Of a DNA stretch of 64,000 nucleotides, positions 22,991-34,205 are shown piece by piece. Source of the stretch: Psettodes erumei (lineage: Eukaryota; Chordata; Actinopteri; Pleuronectiformes; Psettodidae); assembly GCA_016785225.1 (NCBI GenBank), contig JAFBJZ010000618.1:1-64000 (forward strand). Reading direction: 5' to 3'. The notes under the pieces were generated by a model. The model was not told the origin of the DNA and did not search any database. It saw nothing but the letters and a program-made list of their open reading frames with translations. The translations under genes were made by a program, and so were the position numbers. Positions within the stretch are counted from its first letter, which is position 1. Each line of letters opens with the position of its first letter.

Positions 22991-23809
22991 GTGGAGAGGC
23001 TCGTGAAGCAGTGGTCCGAGGAGAGCAGGGCTAGGCTCAGAGACTGTCTCCAGACGACTGACTGGGATGCACTCTGCAGCCCCCACGGCAGTGATATCGA
23101 CAGCATGACCCACTGCATCACGGATTATATCAATTTCTGTGTGGATAACACTGTACCTTCCAAGTCGGTGCTGTGTTTCCCGAATAACAAACCCTGGGTG
23201 ACTTCTGAGATTAAGGCCCTACTGAACGAGAAGAAGAGGGTCTTCAGCTCTGGGGACAAGGAGGAGCTGCGCAGAGTCCAGAAGGAGCTCCGGCTTAAGA
23301 TCAGGCAGGGGAAGGACTGCTACAGGAGGAAACTGGAAGAACGGCTGGAGCAGAATAACACAAGAGATGTCTGGAGAGGGCTGCAGACCATTGCTGGAAA
23401 TGGGAAAGGAGGGAGGAGAGACCAGGCCAGTGGGGACAAGGACTGGGCTGACAAGCTAAATCTGTTTTTCAATAGATTTGACCCTTCCTCAGCTCTCTCC
23501 CTCACCTGCGCGGCCCCCTCACCACACCTCCCCTGCCCTGCCCCCCTCCCCCCACAGCTCCTCAGCCTGCCACCCTCAACATCAATCAACCAGGCCACCC
23601 CTCCCCCTCTGAGTCTCTCACCACCCATCATCCCCACACCCTCACCCCAGTCTTTCTCCACACACCTCTCAATAACAGATGATCAGGTGAGAAGTCAACT
23701 TAAAAAGATCAAGGCTAGGAAGGCCCGGGACCAGACGGCATCAGCCCAAGACTACTCAAGGACTGTGCTGACCAGCTCTGTGGTGTGCTCAGGCACCTGT
23801 TCAATTTGA
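22991..23809 (+). pseudogene. L2 LINE linker between endonuclease and RT
   Basis: A 272-codon open frame holds the linker typical of fish L2 elements: KPWVTSEIKALLNEKKRVF, VQKELRLKIRQGKDCYRRKL, NTRDVWRGLQTIAG, and DKLNLFFNRFD, followed by a proline/serine-rich stretch. It enters the RT region (VRSQLKKIKARKA) and shifts frame near 23723, where the PGPDGI box is expected. The next frame continues at 23730-24819. Confidence 0.85.
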
Positions 23810-24819
23810 GCCTGAGCCTGGAGAAAGTCCCAGCCCTGTGGAAGACCTCCTGCGTGGTACCAGTACCAAAGACACCGCGCCCCAAGGAGCCTAACCACTT
23901 TAGACCTGTTGCCTTGACTTCTCACCTGATGAAGACCATGGAGAGGATCATCCTTCGACACCTGCGATCCCTGGTGGGCACTCAGCTGGACCCCCTGCAG
24001 TTTGCTTACCGTCCTGGGATTGGGGTGGACGATGCAGTGATCTACCTGCTGCATAGATCACTGCTACACCTGGAGGACAGCGGGAGCGCTGTGAGGATCA
24101 TGTTTTTTGACTTCTCCAGCGCTTTTAACACTATCCAGCCAGCACTGCTTAGAGGGAAGATGGAAAGTGTGGGAGTCGACCGACACCTGGCTGCTTGGAT
24201 TACTGACTATCTCACCAACAGACCACAGTATGTGAGGATACATCAATGTGTGTCTGACGTGGTGCTCAACAGCACAGGTGCCCCTCAGGGTACAGTGCTC
24301 TCCCCCTTCCTCTTCACCCTCTACACGTTGGACTTCACCCACAACACCACACAGTGCCACATCCAGAAGTTCTCCGATGACACAGTCATTGCCGGCTGTG
24401 TTTCTGAGGGGAACGACATAGAATACAGGACTGTCATCAGGGACTTTGTCAGCTGGAGTGAGCTCAACCAGCTTCAGCTCAACACCAGCAAGACAAAAGA
24501 GATGATAGTCAACTTCCAGAGGAAAGCATCCCCATTAACGCCAGTAAACATCCAGGGATCGGACATAGAGGTGGTGGAAAGCTACAAATTCCTGGGTGTT
24601 CACCTGAACAATAAACTGGACTGGACTGAAAACACCCAAGCCCTCTACAAGAAGGGCCAGAGTCGCCTCCACCTGCTGAGGAGACTGAGGTCTTTCGGGG
24701 TGGGCAGGACCCTGTTAAGGACTTTCTATGATTCTGTGGTGGCCTCAGCCATTTTCTTTGCTGTGGCCTGCTGGAGAGGAGGCAGACGGACAGAGACAGG
24801 AGCAGGATCAATAGACTGA
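23730..24819 (+). pseudogene. L2 LINE reverse transcriptase
   Basis: This frame encodes the reverse transcriptase core: WKTSCVVPVPKTPRPKEPNH, FRPVALTSHLMKTMERIIL, DPLQFAYRPGIGVDDAV, FFDFSSAFNTIQPALL, a GAPQGTVLSPFLFTLY box, the catalytic KFSDDTVIAG (S in place of A in the usual FADD), and YKFLGVHLNNKLDW. The frame shifts again near 24775. The rest of the C-terminus (RINRLIRRASSVLD and RFRRSFIPTAVRLYN) is in another frame up to 25061. The domain copies element RNA at the nicked target. It is very well preserved except for the frameshifts, so the insertion looks fairly young. Confidence 0.9.
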
Positions 24820-25314
24820 TCAGGAGAGCAAGCTCTGTCCTGGACTGTACCCTGGACTCTGTAGAGGATGTGGGGGAGAGAAGGATGTTAGCTAAGCTGA
24901 CATCCATCATGGATAACACCTCTCACCCCCTACATGACACGGTGGGGTCCCTGAGCAGCTCCTTCAGCAGCAGACTGTTACACCCACGGTGTAAGAAGGA
25001 GAGGTTCCGCAGGTCCTTCATCCCAACCGCTGTCAGGCTCTACAACACATCCACCACCTGAAATCTGTTGTTGGAACTGTGGTCACATCACCATACTCGT
25101 TGTCATATAATATATCAGTCCATAATTTTTTTTTTTTTTTTTTTTTTTACAATTGTTGTACAATTGACTTCTTGTTTCTCCTGTCAGCAATGCTGACAAC
25201 TCTGTAAATTATGCTCACTTTGTCTTTCTTTCTTTTGTTTCTTTTCACCTTTCCTCTGCTGCTGTAACATGTAAATTTCCCCGTTGTGGGATTAATAAAG
25301 TTAATCTAATCTAA

Positions 25315-26375
25315 TTCTGAATTCTCTTGGAGTGGAACCACAGCCCTTTGTGCCCTCTGGTGCTTTGCACTCCACTGAAATAGGTTCTGCTGTTTCTGGG
25401 ACATACTGAAATTTAATGTCACCAAATCTTTTCCCCTGTCCATTAACTGTAGAGTCATTTCTGGCATCATCAAAAATGTGCAAAGACTCATTGACATTAT
25501 CCAGATCATGGACACTCTCACCTTCTAGGTTCTTCATGCATCTCTTCTTCTGCATGTGCTTCCACATTTTGTTCCAGCTCTCTTGAGCCTTCATCAGCTC
25601 TGCTATGTGAGTGTGGTGCCTCTTCTCTTGGTGTTTTGATGCAGTGCAATAAATGATACCACATCGGACACCCTTAACTTGGACTGCTGTTCCACTACTG
25701 TGAACAACTTCAAACGGCCCCTTTGTGGTGTTCGTATACCACTTTGTTCTTAACACCTTCACGAATACCTTGTCTACAGGTTGCACTGTACTCCCCTTTT
25801 GCTCATTGAGTCTCTCCTGCACCTCCTCTTTTCTCTGCATGTCAGAAATATATTAACACATACTTTTATGCAAACCAGCCATATATGTAACATATGCTCT
25901 CATTTCATCTTCCAAAAGGGCCAGACTTGGACCTTTTCCACTTGTGCGCAAACAAGGCGCTGGCATCCGTCTTCCTGGGGCCAACTCATGAGGTGTCATG
26001 TAAATCACACAGCTCACTCGAGCAACACACCATCGGTGCCAGTGGAAGTGCCGTCACCCAATTTAGACCCGTATCCTGGCAGATTTTGTCAATGCGATTT
26101 TTCAAAACACCATTCATTTTTTCACAAATCCCTTGGCTTTGAGGATGACAGACTGCTCTAAGATGCTGTTAAATTCCCAGTTTTTGCAAAATCAATTTTA
26201 TTGTCTTATCCACAAACTCTTTCCCACTGTCTGAGGATATCTGATGTGGAAGTCCCCACCTGCTTATGGCCTCTCTACACAAAAACTTGGCAACAGACTG
26301 AGCATCCTTCCACTCGGTTGGGCAAGCCTCAGAACATCGAGAAAATCTGTCCACAACTCTCTTTAATACTTTACT
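25315..26375 (-). pseudogene. Endogenous retrovirus-like or LTR-retrotransposon integrase fragment
   Basis: The minus strand from 26375 downward preserves part of an integrase: the segment after the first catalytic Asp, then a block with RWGLPHQISSDSG that holds the second Asp. A frameshift near 26165 follows. The 25300-25840 frame has the C-terminal DNA-binding region with KVLRTKWYTNTTKGPFEV. In retroelements integrase joins the DNA copy to the host chromosome. The fragment is truncated at both ends: at 26375 with no pol upstream, and at 25315 by the 3' end of the L2 LINE. It is not functional. Whether it belongs with the LTR-like repeats at 17295 and 27312 is unknown. Confidence 0.7.
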
Positions 26376-27311
26376 GTTATATCCTCATTTCTCTTTATTT
26401 CCTTATTTTCGCTTTACTTTTTCACTTATCTTTTCTCTTAACTCTTCACTCATTTTTTTTCCAATTCCCCTGGGCCCAGGGTTGTTACTTTTTTCTCTTT
26501 TAACCAATCCGACTATTTCTCAAAGCCAACTTTCATGTTGTGACTAATTTACACATCTTACCATTAAGAAGGTGAGGGCCCAATCTTCATTGATCTCGTG
26601 TGGTGTTATTTAGCTCACTTTATCATTACTAATTAGGCTATTCTACACTTTTTACTTCTTTCAACTTTCAATTTCAACTTCATATTTTTTAATCCTCTCT
26701 ATCATACGCCCCCCTTTTGCATTACCTGCAATGCAATAAAAACAAATTTGTAATGGAGGCTCACTCCAAACATCAACACAGCATGGGATGCACACACAGA
26801 TGATTCTTTACGGTGCAACCAGACAGCACAAGCACAACAGCCCCAACAAATGAACCAGTCCCCAATCATGTGAGAAATGCTCACCGTATTTCCCAGCTTG
26901 GTGGAGGAGTAGGTGCGCTGAAGTTGTCAGCTACATGCAGGCCACAACATGTTCTAAGTTCGTGATGCCAAGTTTTTGTTGTTTCCAAATAGCGATGATG
27001 TGAAGATGATGAAGGAATCTCCGCTGACACTGTCTTGCTTGCATATAAAGGCTTATTACAAGAAGTTCAGCATCAAGACAAGCACCATGGACAGCTTGGA
27101 AAGGATTCAGGGCCAATGTGAATCTCTCCCGAAATAGCTCTGAGTACCCATTTATATAGACAGGTTGTCTAAACATAAGGTAAACATGTGGAACCCCTCA
27201 GTCACAGACAATCCTTTAGGTCCCCTCAACTTTTGACCTTAACCTTTGACCCTGGGGTCTCTAAACTAACATACCTCAGGATGTTTACGATGATACCACA
27301 GAAGTTGAACC
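26376..27311. other. No gene seen
   Basis: T/C-rich then AT-rich DNA without recognisable coding sequence. It separates the integrase fragment from the second LTR-like repeat. Confidence 0.5.
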
Positions 27312-28212
27312 TGGTGGTGAGCAATGGAGGCTCACCACGCATAACCGAGTTTCAACCACATGGCTTTCTTGTCTTGGAGACAAAGGAAAGCGCCGGAACC
27401 TTATAGTCCCACAATCCTCCAGGTGTGAAATCCAATCCAGCAGCCAACACTGGATGACTGTGGCATGTGACCTCTGAGGTCATCAAGTCATATAAAGGCT
27501 TTGCTCAGCCTTTGTTGCTCTCTTCCTACTCATCTTCTTACTCCTCTCCCCACTCCTCTCCCTCCTCCTCTTCATGGTCTTCTCCTCCACTCAACTCCAC
27601 CCTGGAACCGCTCTCCAGGGACCCCCAGCTGTGCAGCTGCAGCTGGCCGTCTGAGGTAGCCTGCTGACCAAAGCAGATCCTCAGGCCTTTCCTCACAGCA
27701 GCGACGCGAGAGCCTGCTGAGGAATGATCAAGATCCGGCAAACAAATTCCATTAGCCAACAAACACAAGGTTTGTAGGCTAATCCTCCATACAACAGGAG
27801 CCACACAGCTAGTTAGCACCGAGCTGCTAACCAATCACGCCAAAGGAGCGGCCAGTTTCCCTCCAGCATCTGCCATCAGGACCACACAGCAAAGACTGCC
27901 TTCCAACATCGGAATTCCAACTCTCTCAGCTTGGCCCTTCCATCAGGAACCGCCAGCCAAAGGAGCAACACACCAGAGAGAGTGTCTCTCACACCAGAAC
28001 TGGTAAAACCATCTGGGCCTAGTCAAGCTAAAATAAGCTAAGCTAAGATAAAGCAAGAACTGTGATTTGATGTATTTGTGTTTTACTGAGTGTTGTGATC
28101 AGTTTGGTAGACAGGTTATTGTATAGTTGGCTCTGCCACATTGTTAAGTAGATGTTAGTTAGGTTATGCTTGCATGCTAACTAACCATCCTTCCTCTAAC
28201 CTGGCACCTCAT

Positions 28213-28213
<1 letters not shown>

Positions 28214-28260
<47 letters not shown>
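28214..28260. repeat. (CA)n microsatellite
   Basis: Uninterrupted CA tract within LTR-like copy 2. Confidence 0.95.
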
Positions 28261-28263
<3 letters not shown>

Positions 28264-28361
28264 TATCACATTCCACACATGCACTCACCCAGCACATGGT
28301 CTGAGTGCCTCCACAGATCTTCTTTGTTCAGGGCCTCCAGGCCTCAGCAGCCATTTTGACA

Positions 28362-28365
<4 letters not shown>

Positions 28366-28394
<29 letters not shown>
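28366..28394. repeat. (CA)n microsatellite
   Basis: Second CA tract within LTR-like copy 2. Confidence 0.9.
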
Positions 28395-28396
<2 letters not shown>

Positions 28397-28884
28397 GTAG
28401 AAAGTACACTGTAGATAGATTGTATGTTTCCTTTTCTTTTATTCTTGTTAATAAATGATTATTAAACATACCTGCTGTCTGTTTAATGTTGCACAAGAGT
28501 GAATTCTGCCAACCTCTACACGGTCAAGAACTCCAAATTCCTTCTACCTAAACTAGTTGTTAATCTGGTAATTTTGGTTCTAGTTATTAAATTAATTATT
28601 AATCAGAGTTCCAAATTGACAATTTAGTACTATTTATGAGATTGATTTAATAAATTGGCTATCTTTCCCTTGTCAAAAGGGTGGTGCCCCGAGGTGATCT
28701 AATGTATTAGATCCAATTATTTAATAATTAATAATTATTATTCTAATAATTATTAATTATTTCAGATAGACAAACCCCAATAATTAGTGCCCTTAGTAGG
28801 CAAACTCAACAAAGGTTGCTCCAACAAATGGTGCCCCCGTGAGGTAAAGAACAATTGGTGACCGCGTGTTACGCTGGCCCAACA

Positions 28885-29394
28885 GTGCATGTTTTTGCTG
28901 ATTTAAATGTATGTAAATGTAATGTAAACTCAGCATACAATGAAAATAGGAGTGTGGAAAAAAAGATTAATTGATAGATAATCAAATAAATAAATAAGCA
29001 TATAAAAGATATAAATTGTCTTGCTCAAAGTGAGCTGATTTCCTCCAAGCAGCTGGAAACAGAAGACTTGAGTGGTTGGGATTAACTAACTCAAAGCAGT
29101 GGTTAGAGGTCAGAGGGTGCTCTCTTTTAGCAAGTGAAGTCATTTGGTGAAAAGCCAGAAGCTCTTGCAGCAGTGACATCTGATTATGGAAAAAGCAAGA
29201 AGTAAATAGAGGGCATCTATCTTATCACAAGGGTGACATCACAGTTGTGTGTTATGGGGGGCGACCAGAGGTTTTTGGGTTGTAATCCTTTGGGGCAGGG
29301 ATTTCAATTTAAAACCACAAATCACACAGATCTGAAGAAGCCTTTTTAATGAGAGGCGTGCACATGAAAAAGAAGTCGCCTTCACTTCAGCACT
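28885..29394. other. No gene seen
   Basis: AT-rich spacer between the LTR-like repeat and the second Tc1 copy. No coding sequence is recognisable. Confidence 0.5.
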
Positions 29395-29743
29395 TACAGT
29401 CCATGACAAAAGTCTTGTCTCATGGGTACAAATTGCCCCTCAAATATATGTCTAATCTTTTTTTTTACAAGAAATGGCTGATTTCAATCCCAACATCTTT
29501 TGAAATAATGTTTTGGTGCCAAATGAAACTGCTGAAAAGCATTCTAACGTTCACAGCTTGGTAAAGCCCACTGAGTCAGTTTTTGCAAAGACAAAAGTCT
29601 TGTCGCCTTGTCATATGATGCACCCAGTCCTAGATTACAGCCTCACCTGTGATCAATAATTGATCAATCAATTAGTGGGGGTGTATAAAAAGAACCCCAG
29701 CACACCAGACCTTGACATCAACTGCAACTTGACCTCTGACAAC

Positions 29744-30400
29744 ATGCCTAAGATTCACCCTGAGACCAAAGCGTTGATTATCAAGAGGCTGAAGACCAGA
29801 TCCACTGCTGAGGTGGCTGACACCTTCAATGTGTCTCAGCGTCAAGTACAAAGAATAACAAAAATATTTGAAGAGACTGAAGATGTTTTTGACAAGCCCA
29901 GGTCCGGCAGACCCCGCAAGACAACTGCTCAGGAGGACCGTTTGTTGGCTCGAAAATCCAAGGCCAGCCCCTTTTCCACTGCAGCAGAGCTCCACCAGAC
30001 CTGGTCACCTCAAGTCCCCGTGTCAATCAGAACAGTTTGTAGAATTCTGTCTCGAAATGTCCTCCATGGTCGAATCAGTGCCAAGAAACCAGCACTAAAC
30101 AAAAGGCAATAAAAAAAAAGTGTGGTATTTGCCAAGGCCCACAGCCTGCTAAAAGGATGGACCCTGGAAAAGTGGCAGAAGGTGGATTTCTCAGATGAAT
30201 CTTCGGTTGAATTACATCACAGCCACCGCAGATATTGCAGGAGACCTACTGGAGCCCGCATGGATCCGAGAGTCACACAGAAAACAGTTAAGTTTGGTGG
30301 TGGAAAAATCATGGTCGGGGTTACATCCAGCATGGGCGTGTGCAAGAGATTTGCAGGGTGGAAGGCAATATCAGTAGACTAAAATATCAAGAAGCGTTAG
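29744..30400 (+). pseudogene. Tc1-like transposase, N-terminal part
   Basis: The likely start is the ATG at 29744 (MPKIHPETKALIIKRLKTRS). The helix-turn-helix, GRPRKTT linker and RKSKASPFSTAAELHQTW follow, up to KKPALNKRQ. A stop (TAA at about 30110) occurs in an A-run, then the frame resumes as FAKAHSLLKGWTLEKWQKVD, FSDES (first catalytic Asp) and KTVKFGGGKIMV, with a shift before the usual VWG. The coding sequence is then split by the element at 30404-33616. Inactive. Confidence 0.88.
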
Positions 30401-30403
30401 TTA

Positions 30404-30988
30404 GGGCCAGAGCACCGTCAGTGCGAAGGCCCTATTGTAATTCAAGGGATTATCAGGGCCCGAGCACCTTCAGTGCGAAGGCCCTATTGTAATTCAAGGG
30501 ATTATCAGGGCCCGAGCACCGAAACGGTGCGAAGCCCTATTGTATTTCAATGGATTATTATTATTTTTCTTTTTTTTATTATTATTAGGGCCCGAGCACC
30601 TTCAGTGCGAAGGCCCTATTGTAATTCAAGGCATTATTATTATTATTATTATTATTAGGGCCCGAGCACCTTCAGTGTGAAGGCCCTATTGTAATTCAAG
30701 GGATTATTATTAGGGCCCGAGCACCGAAACGGTGCGAAGCCCTTTTGTATTTTAAGGAATTATTATTAGGGCCCGAGCACCTTCAGTGCGAAGGCCCTAT
30801 TGTAATTCAAGGGATTATTATTAGGGCCCGAGCACCGAAACGGTGCGAAGCCCTATTGTATTTCAAGGAATTATTATTATTATTATTAGGGCCTGAGCCC
30901 TATTGTGTTTCAAAGAATTATTATTATTAGGGCCCGAGCACCTTCAGTGCGAAGGCCCTATTGTAATTCGAAAGATTATTATTATTAT
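30404..30988 (+). repeat. Array of ten hairpin-forming units
   Basis: Each unit starts AGGGCCCGAGCACC and ends in an AT-rich ATTATT spacer. Unit starts are near 30403, 30454, 30506, 30587, 30657, 30712, 30768, 30823, 30887 and 30929. Two forms occur. One has a short stem around CTTCA (GCACCTTCAGTGCGAAGGCC). The other has a longer stem around AAA (GCACCGAAACGGTGCGAAGC). The unit at 30887 is truncated. Every unit follows TTA, the same trinucleotide that flanks the whole element. Confidence 0.9.
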
Positions 30989-31133
30989 TTTCACGACAAT
31001 TAAATCGCATTTTTCGAGGCCTGAACATGCTCAAAAACTCACCAAATTTTGCAGACGCGTCAGGTCCGGTGAAAAATTACGTATTTTAAGGGTTTCCAGA
31101 ATGGGCGGGGCAAAATGGCTCAGTGGCGCCCTC

Positions 31134-33492
31134 TGGAAATTTTCAAATACCCCTCCCCATTGGGGTTATTTTGACCGAGGCAGATGAAATTTGGTGGGTG
31201 CGTAGAGCGTGGCAAAATCTTCGAAAAAGTCTCTTGCGGCCATGACTCAAATCCAACAGGACGTCGGCCATTTTGACATGAATATGCAAATTTTGGCCAT
31301 TTCTTGCCATTTCCACGTGTTATATTTGAACGAACTCCTCCTAGAGATTTCATCGTATCGACTTCAAACTTGGTGTGCTGACTCTCGAGGCCTTGGTGAT
31401 CAAAATTTATTAAAGGTTTTTATGGCTCGTGAAAAATGTGGGCGTGGTGGCGTGGCGAGTTTTGATGTTTCGCCAGAAAACACGAAACTGCCATAACTTC
31501 AGCGTATGTGGTCTGATCTCCATCAAACTTCACATGTATGATAATACTCCCCTCCCGGCGGTATCCGCATATTCATCTTCATTGAAAGTCACAGCGCCAC
31601 CTATTGGTGACAGGAATTCACATGTTTTGTACTTTGATGTTCAACATCAAGTATCTAAATCCGATGAAGGTAAATTTTACTGTGGTAAGCCTTGAGATAC
31701 GGTAGATGCTGGATTCAAAAGATGGCGCGCTCCCTTTTTATGGTGGGTCCGTGGCGGCATGGCGAATTTGGATCCTTCGCCATCACCATCAAAGTGCTCT
31801 AATTTGCACATACCTTGTCCGATGTGCCTCAAATTACATACGTATAATCAGAGCACTGGCCTAAAGAGATCTATGGGACTATATGGTCCTATTGTTATAG
31901 CGCCACCTATTGGTGACAGGAAGAAATTTTCAAAAACCCCTCCCCATTGAGGTTATTTTGCTGAAGCGAATGAAATTCACTAGGTGTGTGGAACGTCCCA
32001 CGGCCTTCGAAAAAGTCTCTTGTGGCCATGACTCAAACCTTACAGGAAGTCAGCCATTTTGATTTGAATGTAAAAATTTGGCGTACTTTTCACCGTTTGC
32101 TTGTGTTATATTTGAACGAACTCTTCCTGGAGATTTCATTGTATCAGCTTCAAACTTGGTGTGCTGACTCTCGAGGCCTTGGTGATCAAAAGTTGTTAAA
32201 GATTTTTATGGCGCACGAAAATGTTGGCGTGGTGGCGTGGCGAGTTTTGATGTTTCGCCAGAAAGCACGAAACTGCCATAACGTCAGCGTATGTCGTCTG
32301 ATCTCCATCAAACTTCACATGTATGATAATACTCCCCTCCCGGCGGTATCCGCATATTCATATTCATTGAAAGTCACAGTGCCACCTATTGGTGACAGGA
32401 AATCACATGTTTTGTACTTTGATGTTGAACATCAAGTATCCAAATCCGATGAAGCTAACTGTTATTGTGGCAAGCCTTGAGACATGGCAGATGCTGGATT
32501 CAGAAGATGGTGTGCTCTCGCGTCATGGCGGTGCCGTGGCGGTGCGGAAAAGTTGGATCCTTCGCCATCACCATCAAAGTGCTCTAATTTGCACATACCT
32601 TGTCCGATGTGTCTCAAACTACACATGTTCAATCAGAGTGGGGGCCTGATCTGTGGGAGTATGTGGTCAAATTGTCATAGCGCCACCTATTGGTGACAGG
32701 AAGAAATTTTCAAAAACACCCCCCCTTTGAGGTTATTTTGACCGAGGTGAATGAAATTCACTAGATGTGTGGAAGATGTCATGAACTTCAAAAAAGTCTC
32801 TTGTGGCCATGACTCAAACCTTACAGGAAGTCAGCCATTTTGATTTGAATCTGATAATTTGACTTTTTTTTGGCCATTCGCATGTGTTATATTTGAACAA
32901 ATTCCTTCTAGAGATTTCATCATATCGGCTTCAAACGTGGTGTGCTGACTCTTGAGGTCTTACTGATCAAAAGTTGTCAAAAGCTTTTATGGCTCACGAA
33001 CGACATGGGCGTGGCAGCGCAGTGAATTTTGATGCTTCGCGAGAAAACAGGAAACTGCCATAACTTCAGCGTACATGCTCCCATCTTCACCAAACTTCCC
33101 ATGTATTATAATAATACTGTCCCAGAGACATCTCCATAATCATATTCCATAAAAGTGAGAGTGCCACGTAGTGGCGCCAGGAAATGACACGTTTTGTACT
33201 TTGATGTTCAATGTATGGTGGCTCAATCAGATGGAGCTGAGATTTACTTTGATGAGCCCAGAGACATGGCAGATTCTCAGTTCTGAAAGTGGCATGCTCC
33301 CACCTCATGGGGTCCCCGTGGCAGGTCGGTGAAGTTGGATCCCTCGCCATCGTCATCTAAAGCCTAAAGTAAGTCTGCTCATGCCTCATCCGATCTGCCT
33401 CATATTACACACGTACGATCGGGGCAGCGTCCTGAAGAGATCTGCGGGATTATGTTTTGGAATTGTTGTAGCGCCACCTATTGGTGTCAACA
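31134..33492 (+). repeat. Three tandem internal units of about 785 bp
   Basis: Units start at about 31134, 31921 and 32702, each with GGAAATTTTCAAA followed by a CCCCTCCCC-like string and TTATTTTG. Each contains GGCCATGACTCAAA and a (A/G)CAGGAAGTC-type string in the same place. Short open frames recur in each unit but change by frameshifts and stops, so they are not conserved coding. Confidence 0.88.
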
Positions 33493-33616
33493 GGAAATGT
33501 TCAAAGACACCTCCCCGTTGGGCTTTTCAGGGAAATTCGGGGAATTTTGGCGTCAGCCGGGTCCCCCGAGTTTGCGTGGGAGTGTGAGGGCCCGTTATCA
33601 CTGCTTGCAGTTTTAA

Positions 33617-33960
33617 TTACCTCTTACATTCCCAACCATAAAAGGGGTCCATATTTTGCAGCAGGATGGTGCTCCATCGCATACTTCCATCTCTACATCA
33701 AAGTTCCTCAAGGCGAAGAAAATCAAGCTGCTCCAGGACTGGCAAGCCCAGTCAGCAGACATGAACATCATTGAGCATGTCTGGGGTAGAATGAAAGAGG
33801 AAGCATGGGAGACAAAACCAAAGAATCTTGATGAACTCTGGAAGGCAAGTAAGACTGCTGTCTTTGCTATTCCTGATGACTTCATCAATAAATTGTCTGA
33901 ATCATTGTCAAACTGCATGGATGCAGTCCTTCAAGCTCATGGAAGTCATACAAGATATTA
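33617..33960 (+). pseudogene. Tc1-like transposase, C-terminal part
   Basis: Continuation of the split transposase. It resumes at TSYIPNHKRG, then (after a frame change) QQDGAPSHTS (second catalytic Asp) and DWQAQSADMNIIEHVWGRMK (the Glu of the DDE triad). It ends at the stop after GSHTRY. This copy keeps the IIEHVWG segment that copy 1 has lost. The stretch from 33961 to 34202 is the 3' untranslated part of the transposon. Confidence 0.88.
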
Positions 33961-34205
33961 AATATGGATCTCACAGCAACACTCCTTAATTCACTGATGT
34001 TATGCAACATTTTTTTGTATTTGAGGCAAAATAATTTGTTAAATTACTCTCTGTAGGCGACAAAACTTTTGTCTTGCCAAAATCTGACCTTTCTGTGTTC
34101 ATTAAATGATCATTCTTCAGTGAAGCAAATTTATTTTCGCATATTAAACATAATTTGGGAGGGTTTTAGCTTTCATATGAGCCATTTCTAAAACCAATGG
34201 ATTAA

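Larger units (their letters stand above)
21990..25314 (+). mobile_element. L2-type LINE, near full length, frameshifted
   Basis: The element runs from a short 5' region through an APE-type endonuclease and reverse transcriptase to a 3' tail reading TGGGATTAATAAAGTTAATC with short repeated TCTAA units, typical of fish L2-like elements. The 3' end abuts an LTR-element integrase gene in the opposite orientation at 25315, so the LINE appears to have inserted into it. A (T)20-like tract lies at 25129-25148. The 5' boundary is approximate. An ATG at 22036 starts a 98-codon frame with a hydrophobic N-terminus and an arginine-rich stretch before the endonuclease. Confidence 0.9.
27312..28884 (+). mobile_element. 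1.6-kb LTR-like repeat, copy 2
   Basis: Inverted partner of 17295-18903. It begins TGGTGGTGAGC and ends GGCCCAACA. A TATA box (TATAAAGG) is at 27491-27498 and AATAAA at 28450-28455. It includes two CA microsatellites at the places where copy 1 has GT tracts. Similarity between the copies is high along the length, apart from microsatellite length and a purine/pyrimidine-rich tract near 27525-27600. No flanking direct repeat is evident. It may be a solo LTR of an unidentified LTR element. Confidence 0.6.
30404..33616 (+). mobile_element. GGGC...TTTTAA element with hairpin array, copy 1 (unclassified)
   Basis: This 3.2-kb insertion in the Tc1 transposase is flanked by TTA at 30401-30403 and 33617-33619. 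Comparison with the empty site in Tc1 copy 1 shows that only TTA is duplicated. The 5' end starts GGGCCAGAGCACC and continues as ten tandem hairpin units. A 5' segment of about 150 bp and three internal units of about 785 bp follow. The 3' end reads GAGGGCCCGTTATCACTGC and then TTGCAGTTTTAA, including the small inverted repeat ACTGC-TT-GCAGT. No transposase-like frame is seen. I know similar sequence as a common teleost repeat but cannot name its class. TTA duplication recalls PIF/Harbinger (TWA) non-autonomous elements. Confidence 0.8.

Noticed and set aside
30404..30988. Regular repeats resembling a CRISPR array
   Set aside because: Units are 50-80 bp with low-complexity ATT spacers of variable length inside a eukaryotic transposon; there are no unique spacers or cas genes.
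31209..33356. Several 80-160-codon frames in the GGGC element
   Set aside because: Equivalent frames in the tandem units differ by stops and shifts, so there is no sign of conserved coding.
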